From NCBI RefSeq assembly GCF_014652315.1, contig NZ_BMYO01000001.1:603711-667710 (forward strand): a stretch of 64,000 bases of DNA, written 5' to 3'. A model generated the notes under the pieces. The model ran no database searches, was not told the origin of the DNA, and saw nothing but the letters and a program-made list of their open reading frames with translations. Each line of letters begins with the position of its first letter. Within the stretch, counting starts at the first letter, position 1. The translations under genes were made by a program, and so were the position numbers. This DNA is from Jeongeupia chitinilytica. Lineage in GTDB: Bacteria > Pseudomonadota > Gammaproteobacteria > Burkholderiales > Chitinibacteraceae. Positions 27,682-36,148 of the stretch are shown piece by piece.

Positions 27682-28557
27682 GTGCGTGACGTCATCAAAT
27701 CCCTGTTGTGGGGCCTGCTGCTGCTCGCCCCGATCCCGGCGTTCGCGGTTCCGGTCGCGTTCGGTGGCTCGAACGGTACCACTCTCACGGGCGAGTATTT
27801 CCCGCCACCGAACGGCGCCCAGCGCGCACCGGCCATGCTGCTGCTGCACGGCTGTGGCGGCCTGTGGAGCAGGCCCGGCGTGCTGACCGTACGCCATGCG
27901 CGCATGGCGAGTCTGCTGCAGGAACTCGGCTATGGCGTACTGCTGCTCGACAGTTTCAGCAACCGCGGTCTGCGGGAACAGTGCACGGTACCGGCCAGCG
28001 AACGCAGGGTGAATGTGCAGCAGCGCGTCGACGATGCGCAACGTGCGGTCAACTGGCTCAAGCTGCGCCGGGAGATCGACGCCAATCGTGTCGGAGCCCT
28101 CGGCTGGTCCAACGGTGCGACGACGCTGCTGAACCTGGTCGGCAAGGAAAAGCCCGGCATCAAGACGGCGGTGGCGTTCTATCCGGGGTGCGCGCAGCTG
28201 GCGCGCCGCGCCCGCTACGTGCCGGCGGTACCGACGCTGATCCTGATCGGCGAAGCCGACGACTGGACACCGGCGGAAGCCTGTCAGCGTCTCGCCGAGA
28301 AGGTGGCCGACGATACCTTCCACCTCGTCACCTATCCGGACACCTATCACGATTTCGACGTGCCGGGTAACGGCACGCGTGTCCGCAAGGATGTACCGGC
28401 AGCGGTCGACCCCAGCTACGGGGTGACGATTGCGCCGAACCAGACCGCGACCGACGATGCTTACCGGCGGACTTTCAAATGGATCGGCCGCTGGCTCGAT
28501 CCGGATCGGCTCAAGCCGTCGCGCAACGACTACAACCCGGTGCTGCGCCTGCAATAG
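27682..28557 (+). CDS. Secreted dienelactone-hydrolase-family alpha/beta hydrolase
   Basis: About 291 residues from a GTG at 27682; GTG 27652 and an ATG at 27514 are also in frame, and no ribosome site decides. A signal peptide (SLLWGLLLLAPIPAFA) precedes the mature enzyme. HGCGG after the first strand, the nucleophile elbow GWSNGA, the acid in GEADDW and the His in TYHDFD form a plausible Ser-Asp-His triad. The family name covers esterases of varied substrate; none can be assigned. Its last 28 bases overlap the 3' end of the convergent ETF gene. Confidence 0.8.
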   Translation: MRDVIKSLLWGLLLLAPIPAFAVPVAFGGSNGTTLTGEYFPPPNGAQRAPAMLLLHGCGGLWSRPGVLTVRHARMASLLQELGYGVLLLDSFSNRGLREQCTVPASERRVNVQQRVDDAQRAVNWLKLRREIDANRVGALGWSNGATTLLNLVGKEKPGIKTAVAFYPGCAQLARRARYVPAVPTLILIGEADDWTPAEACQRLAEKVADDTFHLVTYPDTYHDFDVPGNGTRVRKDVPAAVDPSYGVTIAPNQTATDDAYRRTFKWIGRWLDPDRLKPSRNDYNPVLRLQ

Positions 28558-30248
28558 GCGTCGAGTGCGCCGCACAACGCCGGCACGGCCTCGAACAGGT
28601 CTGCCTCCCAGGCGATGTCGGCCAGCCGCATCATCGGTGCATCCGGGTCGGTGTTGATCGCGACGATCAGCTTGCTGTCGCGCATGCCGGCAAGATGTTG
28701 CGCTGCGCCGGAGATGCCCGCAGCGACATAGAGTTCGGGGGACACGATCTGCCCGGTCTGGCCCACCTGCAAGCTGTTCGGTGCGTAACCTGCGTCGACT
28801 GCCGCACGCGATGCCGCCAGTGCGCCCCCTAGGCGTTCTGCCAGTGGTTGCAGCACCAGTCGGAAGCGGTCCGCCGAGGCCAGTGCGCGACCGCCGGCAA
28901 CCAGTGCACGGGCATCCTTGAGCGCCAGGCCGCCCTGCGCCTGGCGTCCGAGCACACGCAGCAGCGGTGTCGCTACCGAAGCCGGTGGCGACACCGCCCG
29001 CCGGACCGGCAGGTCACCAGCCACAGGCGGGAAGGCCGCTGCGCGTACCGTCATCCACTGCCGCGGTTGTCCGCTCTGTACCGTTTCGATCAGGTCGCCG
29101 GCATGGATCGCCCGTCGTACGGTGTCGCCGGAGACGAGCTCGATGACGTCGCTGAAGGGCTGTGCGCCGTCGAGTGCGGCGGCGCGCGGCAGCCAGTCCT
29201 TGCCCGTACTGTCGGCGGCGCCGATCACGTAGCGATAGTCCCGGGCCAGTGCCGCAATCCAGCTCGCCAGGGCAACGACGTCGGTCGGGACGGCCTCGCA
29301 GTGCAGGCGCTGCGTCGCGCCCTGCAGCACGGCATCGTCGGTCGCCGGATCGGCGAGCACGTCGATGTCGGCCGCCAGCCGTACCGCCGCGCTGATCAGG
29401 CCGGGGATTTCCGCCACCGGCACACCATGGGTGACCACCAGCGCGCGCGACGATGAATCGAACGGCGCCGGTCTGGTACCAAGGGCTGTATTGGCCCGAC
29501 CGAGGCCGCCGCGCGCGACGAGCGCGGCGACGCATTCGTCGGCCGACGTCACGCGAATGCCTGCGGGACGTGCGGGGGGATGCGCCACCGCCAGACGCCG
29601 GCATTGGGGGATGATGCTGATGCCCAGTGTCGCCGGCGCCAGCTGTTCGATGGTCTTGCGCTTGGCGGCCATCAGCGCCGGCAGTTTCACGTAGCGCGGT
29701 GTATTGAGGCGCAGATCGGCGCTGATCACTGCCGGCAGGGCAAACTCGACCGTCTCGATCCCGCCGTCGATCTCGCGTTCCACCTGCCAGTCCGGATGAC
29801 CGGCGCGGATGGCCGATGCGAAGCACGCCTGCGGCCAGCCAAGCAGGCCGGCGCACATTTGCGCGACCTGATTCGCGTCGTCATCGATCGCCTGTTTGCC
29901 GAGCAGCAGCAGATCGACCTGCTCGCTGCGTGCCAGCGTTGCCAGCAGCCGGGCCACCTGCAGCGGTTCCGGGGCGAGCGGCACGTCGATGTGCAGGGCG
30001 CGATCCGCGCCCAGTGCCAGCGCCTGCCGCAAGGTCTCTTCGACCTCGGCCGGGCCGATGCTGACCGCAACGATTTCGCCGGCGTGCCCGGCCTCGCGGA
30101 GCCGGACGGCCTCCTCCAGCGCGATGGCATCGAACGGATTCATCGCCATGCGCACGTTGGCGAGGTCGACATCGAGCCCGTCGCTGCGCGGAGAAACGCG
30201 GATCGCATGATCGGCGACCCGCTTGACCGGAACCAGTACCTTGAACAT
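28530..30248 (-). CDS. Electron transfer flavoprotein, EtfB-EtfA fused in one polypeptide
   Basis: 572 residues in one unbroken frame. Residues 1-247 align by eye to complete EtfB: MFKVLVPVKRVADH, ANVRMAMNPFDAIALEEAVRL, LLGKQAIDDDANQVAQM and EIDGGIETVEFALPAV. A ~20-residue link leads into complete EtfA from ~268, ending in the FAD-binding domain with SRAAVDAGYAPN, QVGQTGQIVSPELYVA, GISGAAQHLAGM and VAINTDPDAP. ETF shuttles electrons from acyl-CoA dehydrogenases to ETF:quinone oxidoreductase and is normally two separate proteins. I see no repeat or low-quality tract at the junction that suggests a frameshift artefact. It is transcribed divergently from the MaoC gene. Confidence 0.9.
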   Translation of the reverse strand: MFKVLVPVKRVADHAIRVSPRSDGLDVDLANVRMAMNPFDAIALEEAVRLREAGHAGEIVAVSIGPAEVEETLRQALALGADRALHIDVPLAPEPLQVARLLATLARSEQVDLLLLGKQAIDDDANQVAQMCAGLLGWPQACFASAIRAGHPDWQVEREIDGGIETVEFALPAVISADLRLNTPRYVKLPALMAAKRKTIEQLAPATLGISIIPQCRRLAVAHPPARPAGIRVTSADECVAALVARGGLGRANTALGTRPAPFDSSSRALVVTHGVPVAEIPGLISAAVRLAADIDVLADPATDDAVLQGATQRLHCEAVPTDVVALASWIAALARDYRYVIGAADSTGKDWLPRAAALDGAQPFSDVIELVSGDTVRRAIHAGDLIETVQSGQPRQWMTVRAAAFPPVAGDLPVRRAVSPPASVATPLLRVLGRQAQGGLALKDARALVAGGRALASADRFRLVLQPLAERLGGALAASRAAVDAGYAPNSLQVGQTGQIVSPELYVAAGISGAAQHLAGMRDSKLIVAINTDPDAPMMRLADIAWEADLFEAVPALCGALDAYCRRSTGL

Positions 30249-30307
30249 CGTCTTGTCACAGCATATGCATACGTTGTCCCAATTCTAACGGCTGCGCCGA
30301 GGTACAC

Positions 30308-30727
30308 ATGCAATACGGCTTTGAAGACCTGTCGATCGGCCTGTCGGCCGAATACCGAAAAACGGTCACCGAGACCGATGTCGTCCTGTTTGCCGGCCTG
30401 TCCGGTGACAACAACCCGATGCACATCGACGAGGAGTTCGCGCGCGAGACGCGTTTCGGCGGCCGCATCATTCACGGCATGCTGACCGCGTCGCTGCTGT
30501 CGACGGTGATCGGCACCCGCATGCCCGGTCCGGGCGTGATCTACATGGCGCAGAACCTGCGATTCCTCAAGCCGGTGAAGATCGGCGACACGGTGACCGC
30601 CAGTGCAACGGTGAGCGAGCTGATGCCGGAAAAACAGCGTGCGCGGCTGGTGACACGCTGCACGGTCCGCGGCGAAGCGGTGATCGACGGCGATGCACTG
30701 GTCTGGGTGCCGCTGCGCAAGGCTTAG
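30308..30727 (+). CDS. MaoC-family (R)-specific enoyl-CoA hydratase
   Basis: 139 residues; ATG with GAGG five bases upstream. The hot-dog-fold hydratase motif is present: DVVLFAGLSGDNNPMHIDEEFA carries the catalytic Asp and His, and RIIHGMLTASLLSTVIGT follows. PhaJ-type enzymes of this size convert enoyl-CoA to (R)-3-hydroxyacyl-CoA, linking beta-oxidation to polyhydroxyalkanoate or lipid synthesis. It is transcribed away from the fused ETF gene (59 bases between them), so the two may share control. Confidence 0.9.
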   Translation: MQYGFEDLSIGLSAEYRKTVTETDVVLFAGLSGDNNPMHIDEEFARETRFGGRIIHGMLTASLLSTVIGTRMPGPGVIYMAQNLRFLKPVKIGDTVTASATVSELMPEKQRARLVTRCTVRGEAVIDGDALVWVPLRKA

Positions 30728-30828
30728 GCGCTGCGTAAGCGGATTTGGCCGGTTTTGCGTTTCGCGCCACCGCCGGTCCGGCCGGCATCGCTTTGGTCTA
30801 GAATCGGCGTTTTACCCGGGATGACACC

Positions 30829-31731
30829 ATGACTTCGCTTTCCGCTTTCGATTCGCGCCTGACCGATGTAGACGGCGTCTCCATCATTTCGTCGTCGACC
30901 GTTTTTGGTGGCGAGGGCGGACTGCCGCTGCTGGCGGTCGAAAACGCACAGGGCAAAGCACTGATCGCGCTGCAGGGGGCGCATCTGGTGTCGTTCGTGC
31001 CGGCGGGCGGCGAGGACGTATTCTGGCTGTCGCCGAAAGTCGCGTTTACCGAAGGCAAGGCGATCCGCGGCGGTATTCCGCTGTGCCTGCCGTGGTTCGG
31101 CGGTCATCCCGACGGCAAGCCGGCACACGGTTTTGCGCGCATCAGCCAGTGGCAGCTTGCGGCCGCCGAGACCGTGGCGGACGGTGCCACCCGTGTGACG
31201 CTGGTACTGGAGCCAAGCGACCTGTCGCAGAAGTTGTGGGGCGAGGACTTCCGTGCCGAACTGGTGGTGACCGTCGGCAGTGCGCTGACGCTCGACCTCC
31301 GCTTCGAACACCGGGGCCGCACCCCGGTCGCGTTCAGCCAGGCCTTCCACACCTATTTCGCGGTTGACGATGTTCGGCAGTCAACCATCGGCGGCCTCGA
31401 CGGTACGACGTTCATCAACACCGTTGGTGGCGCGAACACCCGCCATGCCCAGAGCGGGGCGCTGCAGCTCGCCGGCCCGACCGATCGCGTCTACGTCAAT
31501 GTCCCGGCGGTGCAGACGATCACCACACCGAGCCGGACGATCCGCATCGACAGCACCACGCAAAGCGCCGTGGTCTGGAACCCGTGGGCCGAGTCTGCAG
31601 CGAACATGGCCGACATCGGCGACGCGTGGTCGCAGTACCTGTGCGTCGAGCGCGGCGACGTGTTCGACAACGCGGCCGAACTGGCGCCGGGCGCCAGCTA
31701 CCGCGCGACAATGACGCTGTCGGTCGACTGA
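30829..31731 (+). CDS. D-hexose-6-phosphate mutarotase (aldose 1-epimerase-like)
   Basis: 300 residues. YeaD-type features: LLAVENAQGKALIALQGAHLVSF, FWLSPKVAFTEGKAIRGGIPLCLPWFG, HGFARISQWQ with the catalytic His, FSQAFHTYFAVDDV with the second His, and VVWNPW near the end. The enzyme interconverts anomers of glucose-6-phosphate and related sugars in the cytoplasm. It sits alone between the MaoC gene and ubiD, with a hairpin after it. Confidence 0.9.
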   Translation: MTSLSAFDSRLTDVDGVSIISSSTVFGGEGGLPLLAVENAQGKALIALQGAHLVSFVPAGGEDVFWLSPKVAFTEGKAIRGGIPLCLPWFGGHPDGKPAHGFARISQWQLAAAETVADGATRVTLVLEPSDLSQKLWGEDFRAELVVTVGSALTLDLRFEHRGRTPVAFSQAFHTYFAVDDVRQSTIGGLDGTTFINTVGGANTRHAQSGALQLAGPTDRVYVNVPAVQTITTPSRTIRIDSTTQSAVVWNPWAESAANMADIGDAWSQYLCVERGDVFDNAAELAPGASYRATMTLSVD

Positions 31732-31751
31732 TCGGCCAAGAACCCGCGCAG

Positions 31752-31770
31752 CGCCCGGCCGAGCCGGGCG
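31752..31770 (+). terminator. Terminator after mutarotase gene
   Basis: Stem CGCCCGGC / GCCGGGCG with a three-base loop, then TTGTCGTTTT. Confidence 0.65.
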
Positions 31771-31834
31771 TTGTCGTTTTGGGGCCCGGTTTTGTGGTCA
31801 AATACGGCTTTGATTTCAGGCCGATTCTGCCGCG

Positions 31835-33358
31835 ATGAAATACCAGGATTTGCGCGATTTTTTTGCCCAGCTCGAGACGCTGGGCGAAGCCCGCCGTGTC
31901 CGGATACCGGTGTCGCCGGTACTGGAAATGACCGAGATCTGTGACCGGACCCTGCGCGCGCAGGGGCCGGCCATCCTGTTCGAGAACGTGCCCGGTTACA
32001 GGATGCCGGTACTCGGCAACCTGTTCGGCACGCCCGGACGCGTTGCGCTCGGCATGGGGGCACAGGAGGTCAGCGCACTGCGCGAGATCGGCAAGACGCT
32101 GGCCTACCTGAAAGAGCCCGAGCCGCCCAAGGGATTCAAGGATGCGTGGGACAAGCTGCCGCTCCTGAAGCAGGTGCTGTCGATGGCGCCGAAGGAAGTC
32201 CGCAAGGGCGCCGTGCAGCAGAACGTGGTCGAAGGCCCCGACGTCGATCTGGCGACGATTCCGGTCCAGCATTGCTGGCCCGGCGACGTGGCGCCGCTGA
32301 TCACCTGGGGGCTGGTGGTCACGCGCGGGCCGAACAAGAAGCGCCAGAATCTCGGCATCTATCGCCAGCAGGTCATCGGCAAGAATCAGGTCATCATGCG
32401 CTGGCTGGCGCATCGCGGCGGCGCGCTGGATTTTCGCGAGCATGCCAAGCAGCATCCCGGCACAGATTTCCCGATCGCCGTGGTGCTCGGGTGCGACCCG
32501 GCGACCATCCTCGGTGCCGTGACGCCGGTGCCCGATACGCTGTCCGAGTACCAGTTCGCCGGACTGCTGCGCGGCAGCAAGACCGAGCTGACGCAATGCG
32601 TCGGCAGTGATCTGCAAGTGCCCGCGACGGCCGAGATCGTGCTTGAGGGCGCGATCAAGCCGTGCGCACCGGGGTTCGAGGGCGTGTCCGGGCATGGCGT
32701 ACCGGTCAAGGAAATCGGCGGCTACCTGCACGCGCTCGAAGGACCGTACGGCGACCATACCGGTTACTACAACGAGCAGGACTGGTTCCCGGTGTTCGAG
32801 ATCGACCGGATCACCCACCGCGACAACCCGATCTATCACAGCACCTACACCGGCAAGCCGCCGGACGAGCCGGCGATGCTCGGCGTGGCACTGAACGAAG
32901 TGTTCGTGCCGATCCTGCAAAAGCAGTTTCCCGAGATCGTTGACTTCTACCTGCCGGCCGAAGGCTGCAGCTACCGGATGGCGATCGTCTCGATCAAAAA
33001 GCAGTATCCGGGCCACGCCAAGCGCGTGCTGTTCGGCGTGTGGTCCTTCCTGCGCCAGTTTATGTACACCAAGTACATCGTCGTCGTTGACGATGACGTC
33101 GATACGCGTGACTGGAAGGAAGTGATCTGGGCGATCACCACGCGGATGGACCCGGTGCGCGACACCGTGCTGGTCGAGAACACGCCCATCGACTACCTCG
33201 ATTTCGCCAGCCCGGTTTCGGGCCTCGGCGGCAAGATGGGGCTCGACGCGACCAACAAGTGGCCCGGCGAGACGAACCGCGAATGGGGCAGGGTGATCGA
33301 GCGCCAGCCCGATGTCGTCGCCCGTATCGATGCGATCTGGGCCGAGCTGGGGTTGTAG
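31835..33358 (+). CDS. ubiD: UbiD-family decarboxylase (ubiquinone biosynthesis)
   Basis: 507 residues, near the usual UbiD length. UbiD uses prenylated FMN (made by UbiX) to decarboxylate 3-polyprenyl-4-hydroxybenzoate. Recognisable segments: MKYQDLRDFFAQLETLGEARR at the start, RWLAHRGGALDF, the EIVLEGAIKPC Glu region, GPYGDHTGYY and the conserved E-rich loops. UbiX is not in the window. The DUF1992 gene follows 12 bases later. Confidence 0.93.
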   Translation: MKYQDLRDFFAQLETLGEARRVRIPVSPVLEMTEICDRTLRAQGPAILFENVPGYRMPVLGNLFGTPGRVALGMGAQEVSALREIGKTLAYLKEPEPPKGFKDAWDKLPLLKQVLSMAPKEVRKGAVQQNVVEGPDVDLATIPVQHCWPGDVAPLITWGLVVTRGPNKKRQNLGIYRQQVIGKNQVIMRWLAHRGGALDFREHAKQHPGTDFPIAVVLGCDPATILGAVTPVPDTLSEYQFAGLLRGSKTELTQCVGSDLQVPATAEIVLEGAIKPCAPGFEGVSGHGVPVKEIGGYLHALEGPYGDHTGYYNEQDWFPVFEIDRITHRDNPIYHSTYTGKPPDEPAMLGVALNEVFVPILQKQFPEIVDFYLPAEGCSYRMAIVSIKKQYPGHAKRVLFGVWSFLRQFMYTKYIVVVDDDVDTRDWKEVIWAITTRMDPVRDTVLVENTPIDYLDFASPVSGLGGKMGLDATNKWPGETNREWGRVIERQPDVVARIDAIWAELGL

Positions 33359-33370
33359 GAGGGACAGGGC

Positions 33371-33736
33371 ATGTGGTTTCTGACCGAACTGGCTGAACGG
33401 CGGATCGCACAGGCGCGCGATGCCGGTGAACTCGACAACCTGCCCGGTGCCGGCCAGCCCTTGCCCGACGACATCGACCCGCTCGTCCCCGAGCACCAGC
33501 GGATTGCATATCGCGTGCTGAAGAACGCCGGCTACCTGCCGCCCGAACTGGAGATGCACAAGGAAGCGGTCGAGTTGGCGTTGCAACTGGCCGACATCAG
33601 CGACGATGCGCAAAAGGCCGTATTGGCCGACCGGCTGGGCCGGCTTAACCTGTTGCTGGCCGAGACCGGGCAGCGCCAGCTGGTTGTGCCGCTCGACTAT
33701 GCATCACGGCTGGCCACGCATCTGGCCCGTCACTGA
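33371..33736 (+). CDS. DUF1992 (YhdN-like/DnaJC28) protein
   Basis: 121 residues with an AGGAGGGACAGGG ribosome region before the ATG. The signature LAERRIAQARDAGELDNLPGAGQPL is the DUF1992 domain, also found in the DnaJ homologue subfamily C member 28, followed by a Pro-rich loop and helices. No catalytic function is known. It lies between ubiD and cheR with short gaps on both sides (12 and 21 bases), so it could be in one transcript with both. Confidence 0.85.
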   Translation: MWFLTELAERRIAQARDAGELDNLPGAGQPLPDDIDPLVPEHQRIAYRVLKNAGYLPPELEMHKEAVELALQLADISDDAQKAVLADRLGRLNLLLAETGQRQLVVPLDYASRLATHLARH

Positions 33737-33757
33737 ACACCGGATTCAAGGATTCCC

Positions 33758-34585
33758 ATGTTTACTTCTCCGTCCCGCGAATTTCCGTTTTCCACGCAGG
33801 ATTTCGACAAGATCCGCAAGATGATCTACGACTACGCCGGCATCGCGCTGGCGCCGGGCAAGGAGGACATGGTCTACGGCCGGCTGGCGCGGCGCCTGCG
33901 TGCGCTGGGGCTGAACAGTTTTGGTGAGTACCTGCACCGGATCGAGTCGGGAGATACGCGCGAGTTCGAGCTGTTCACCAATTCGCTGACGACCAATCTG
34001 ACGTCGTTTTTCCGCGAAGCGCACCATTTTCCGGCACTGATCGACCAGCTGCGTGCGCAGCGCGAGCGTGGCGGTACCCTGCAGCTGTGGTGTTCGGCCA
34101 GCAGTACCGGTGAAGAGGCATGGAGCATGGCGATCAGCGCCTGTGAGGCCTTCGACACCCTGACGCCGCCGGTGCAGATCATTGCAACCGATCTGGACAC
34201 CCATGTGCTCGAAACCGGCCGTACCGGCATCTACAGCGGTGACGACGTCGAAAAGCTCGATCCTGCGCGTGTGCGGCGCTTCTTTGTCCGCCAGCCCGAT
34301 GGCCGCTATCAGGTCCGGCCCGAACTCAAGTCGCTGGTCACGTTCCGCCAGCTGAACCTGATCGCGCCGACCTGGCATGTCCGCGGACCGTTCGATGCGA
34401 TCTTCTGCCGCAACGTGATGATCTACTTCGACAAGCCGACGCAGGCGCGCATCCTCCAGCGCTTTGCACCGCTGCTGAAGCCCGAAGGGCTGCTGTTCGT
34501 CGGGCATTCGGAGAACCTTTACCACTCGGCCGACCTGTTCAAGCTGCGTGGCAAGACCATTTACCAGCTGGCCAGGGCCGGCTGA
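33758..34585 (+). CDS. cheR: Chemotaxis protein methyltransferase CheR
   Basis: 275 residues. The N-terminal helical domain recognises receptors (FSTQDFDKIRKMIYDYAGIALAPGK) and the C-terminal Rossmann domain binds S-adenosylmethionine, with LQLWCSASSTGEEAWSMAI (motif I), IIATDLDTHVLETGRTGIY and the FDAIFCRNVMIYFD motif. CheR methylates glutamates on chemoreceptors. No cheA, cheW or cheB is beside it. The short receptor-like protein at the right end of the window is 28 kb away and seems to lack methylation helices. Confidence 0.95.
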   Translation: MFTSPSREFPFSTQDFDKIRKMIYDYAGIALAPGKEDMVYGRLARRLRALGLNSFGEYLHRIESGDTREFELFTNSLTTNLTSFFREAHHFPALIDQLRAQRERGGTLQLWCSASSTGEEAWSMAISACEAFDTLTPPVQIIATDLDTHVLETGRTGIYSGDDVEKLDPARVRRFFVRQPDGRYQVRPELKSLVTFRQLNLIAPTWHVRGPFDAIFCRNVMIYFDKPTQARILQRFAPLLKPEGLLFVGHSENLYHSADLFKLRGKTIYQLARAG

Positions 34586-34686
34586 CAAGTTCCGCAGAAT
34601 CCGACGGAAGGGCACGCGTTCGCTTGGGGCCGCCTTGAAGGGTTGTATAGCTTGGAAAGGCAGGCTGACAACCCCAAAGGGTGGCG

Positions 34687-35559
34687 ATGATGAGCAAATC
34701 ATGTGTCTTGCGGTCGAACTTCCAATGGCTGGTCCTGTGTTCGCTGTTGGCGTCCTGTGGCGGGGGCGGTGGTGGCGGGGGAGGCTCAAGCGGGACGACC
34801 GGCACCAGCAGTACCAATAGTCCGACCAGCACCAGCAACCCGAGCAGTCCAAGCAGCACCGACACCACGAGTTCGACGAACAGCAGCGAGGTCGCGACCG
34901 GGAGTCGCAGTCCGGCCGAAGGCATGTGGGTCGGTTCGACGAGCAGCAACCGGACGGTCACCGGTTTCGTGCTCGACGATGGCAGCTACTGGTTCCTGTA
35001 TTCGCTGCCGAATTCCGGGGCGACGCTGGCCGGTGTGTTGCAGGGCAAGTTCACCGCCGCGAATGGCATCCTGAGCACGGCCAGTACGGTCGACCTGAAC
35101 GCGCTAGGCAACAGCCGCACCGAGCCATCGGTGGCTGGCACCTATCAGACCAAGAAAACGCTGACGCTGAATGGCGCCGCGGCCGGCACCTTCAACACCG
35201 GTTACTCGTCGCAATACGAGGGCACGCCGAGCCTTGCAAAGCTGGCGGGCGTGTTCAAGGGCAGCTACGCGACCAGAACGATGACGGACAGCGTGTCGTT
35301 CAGCATCAACGCCAACGGTACCGTGGTCGGCACCAGCACCAGCTGTACGTTCTCGGGCAAATTCAGCCCCCGTTCAACCGCAAACCTGTACGACATGGGT
35401 CTGACGCTGACCGGCACCGGATGCATCGGTGGTGGCGGCAGTGTCGAACTGAACGGGATCGCCTATCTGGATGCGGCGGGGACGACGCTGTATACCGTGG
35501 GTCTGGAAGGCAACCGCGACCGCGGCATGATCTTCAACGGCTTGCGGGTCCAGCAGTAA
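34687..35559 (+). CDS. Low-complexity outer-membrane-type lipoprotein
   Basis: 290 residues from ATG 34687 (AAAGG six bases upstream; 34690 possible). A lipobox (LLASC) lies right after the signal helix, then a run of nine glycines and a ~45-residue Ser/Thr/Asn linker (SSTNSPTSTSNPSSPSSTD), then a beta-rich domain with repeated GT and SGT turns (AGTYQTKKTLTLNGAAAG, FSINANGTVVGTSTSCTFSGKF). Residue +2 after the Cys is Gly, not Asp, so outer-membrane sorting is expected. Function unknown; two conserved-looking cysteines (SC, GC) could form a disulfide. Confidence 0.75.
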   Translation: MMSKSCVLRSNFQWLVLCSLLASCGGGGGGGGGSSGTTGTSSTNSPTSTSNPSSPSSTDTTSSTNSSEVATGSRSPAEGMWVGSTSSNRTVTGFVLDDGSYWFLYSLPNSGATLAGVLQGKFTAANGILSTASTVDLNALGNSRTEPSVAGTYQTKKTLTLNGAAAGTFNTGYSSQYEGTPSLAKLAGVFKGSYATRTMTDSVSFSINANGTVVGTSTSCTFSGKFSPRSTANLYDMGLTLTGTGCIGGGGSVELNGIAYLDAAGTTLYTVGLEGNRDRGMIFNGLRVQQ

Positions 35560-35562
35560 GGC

Positions 35563-36117
35563 TCAGAGGTAGAGCATCGCCCGGCCGACCTCGAGCGCCT
35601 TGGCGTCGCCGGCCAGCAGCCGCAACACCTCGAGGGCAAACTGCCCGCTGGTGCCGGCGGCGCGCGATGTGGTGATCAGTCCGTCGGTAACGACCTGATA
35701 GGTGCTGACCGTGGCACCATGCCCGGCCAGCACCGGCTCGCAGCCGGGAAAGCACGTTGCCGACTTGCCCTCGAGCAGCCCGGCCTTGGCAAGCACCGTC
35801 GGCGCGGCACAGACCGCAGCGACGCGTTTGCCGGCATCGCGGTACGCACGGAGCCGGTCGGCGAGGTCCGCGCTGGCAGCCAGTGCCTGCGTGCCGGGGC
35901 CGCCGCCGGGCAGCACGATGGCATCGGCGATCTCGCCATCCACCGCCGCGAACGGCAGGTCGGCCTGGATCACGATGCCGTGCGCGCCTTCGACCGACAG
36001 CGTGTCGTCCAGCGCAATGGTCGAGACGAAGACGCCGCCGCGGCGCAGCACGTCGACGATGCTGACGAACTCGACTTCCTCAAACCCGGGGGCCAGGTAG
36101 ACGTGAGCGGTGGCCAT
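35563..36117 (-). CDS. DJ-1/PfpI-family protein (YajL/ThiJ type)
   Basis: 184 residues from ATG 36117, with GAGG eight bases upstream; ATG 36123 is too close to that site. The DJ-1 fold shows an early Glu (APGFEEVEF), the PGGGPGTQAL turn and the nucleophile elbow AAVCAAPTVLAKAGLLEGKSATCFP with the reactive Cys. The pattern fits YajL-like oxidative-stress proteins, reported as chaperone/deglycase-like; the exact activity is debated. It ends 3 bases from the lipoprotein gene (convergent), with gltS upstream on the same strand. Confidence 0.85.
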   Translation of the reverse strand: MATAHVYLAPGFEEVEFVSIVDVLRRGGVFVSTIALDDTLSVEGAHGIVIQADLPFAAVDGEIADAIVLPGGGPGTQALAASADLADRLRAYRDAGKRVAAVCAAPTVLAKAGLLEGKSATCFPGCEPVLAGHGATVSTYQVVTDGLITTSRAAGTSGQFALEVLRLLAGDAKALEVGRAMLYL

Positions 36118-36148
36118 GATCATTTCCTCGAGGTGACGATGCGTCACC

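Noticed and set aside
34740..34800. G-rich tract in the lipoprotein gene as a phase-variation switch
   Set aside because: The longest G runs are only five bases and are broken by other bases, too short for typical slippage control.
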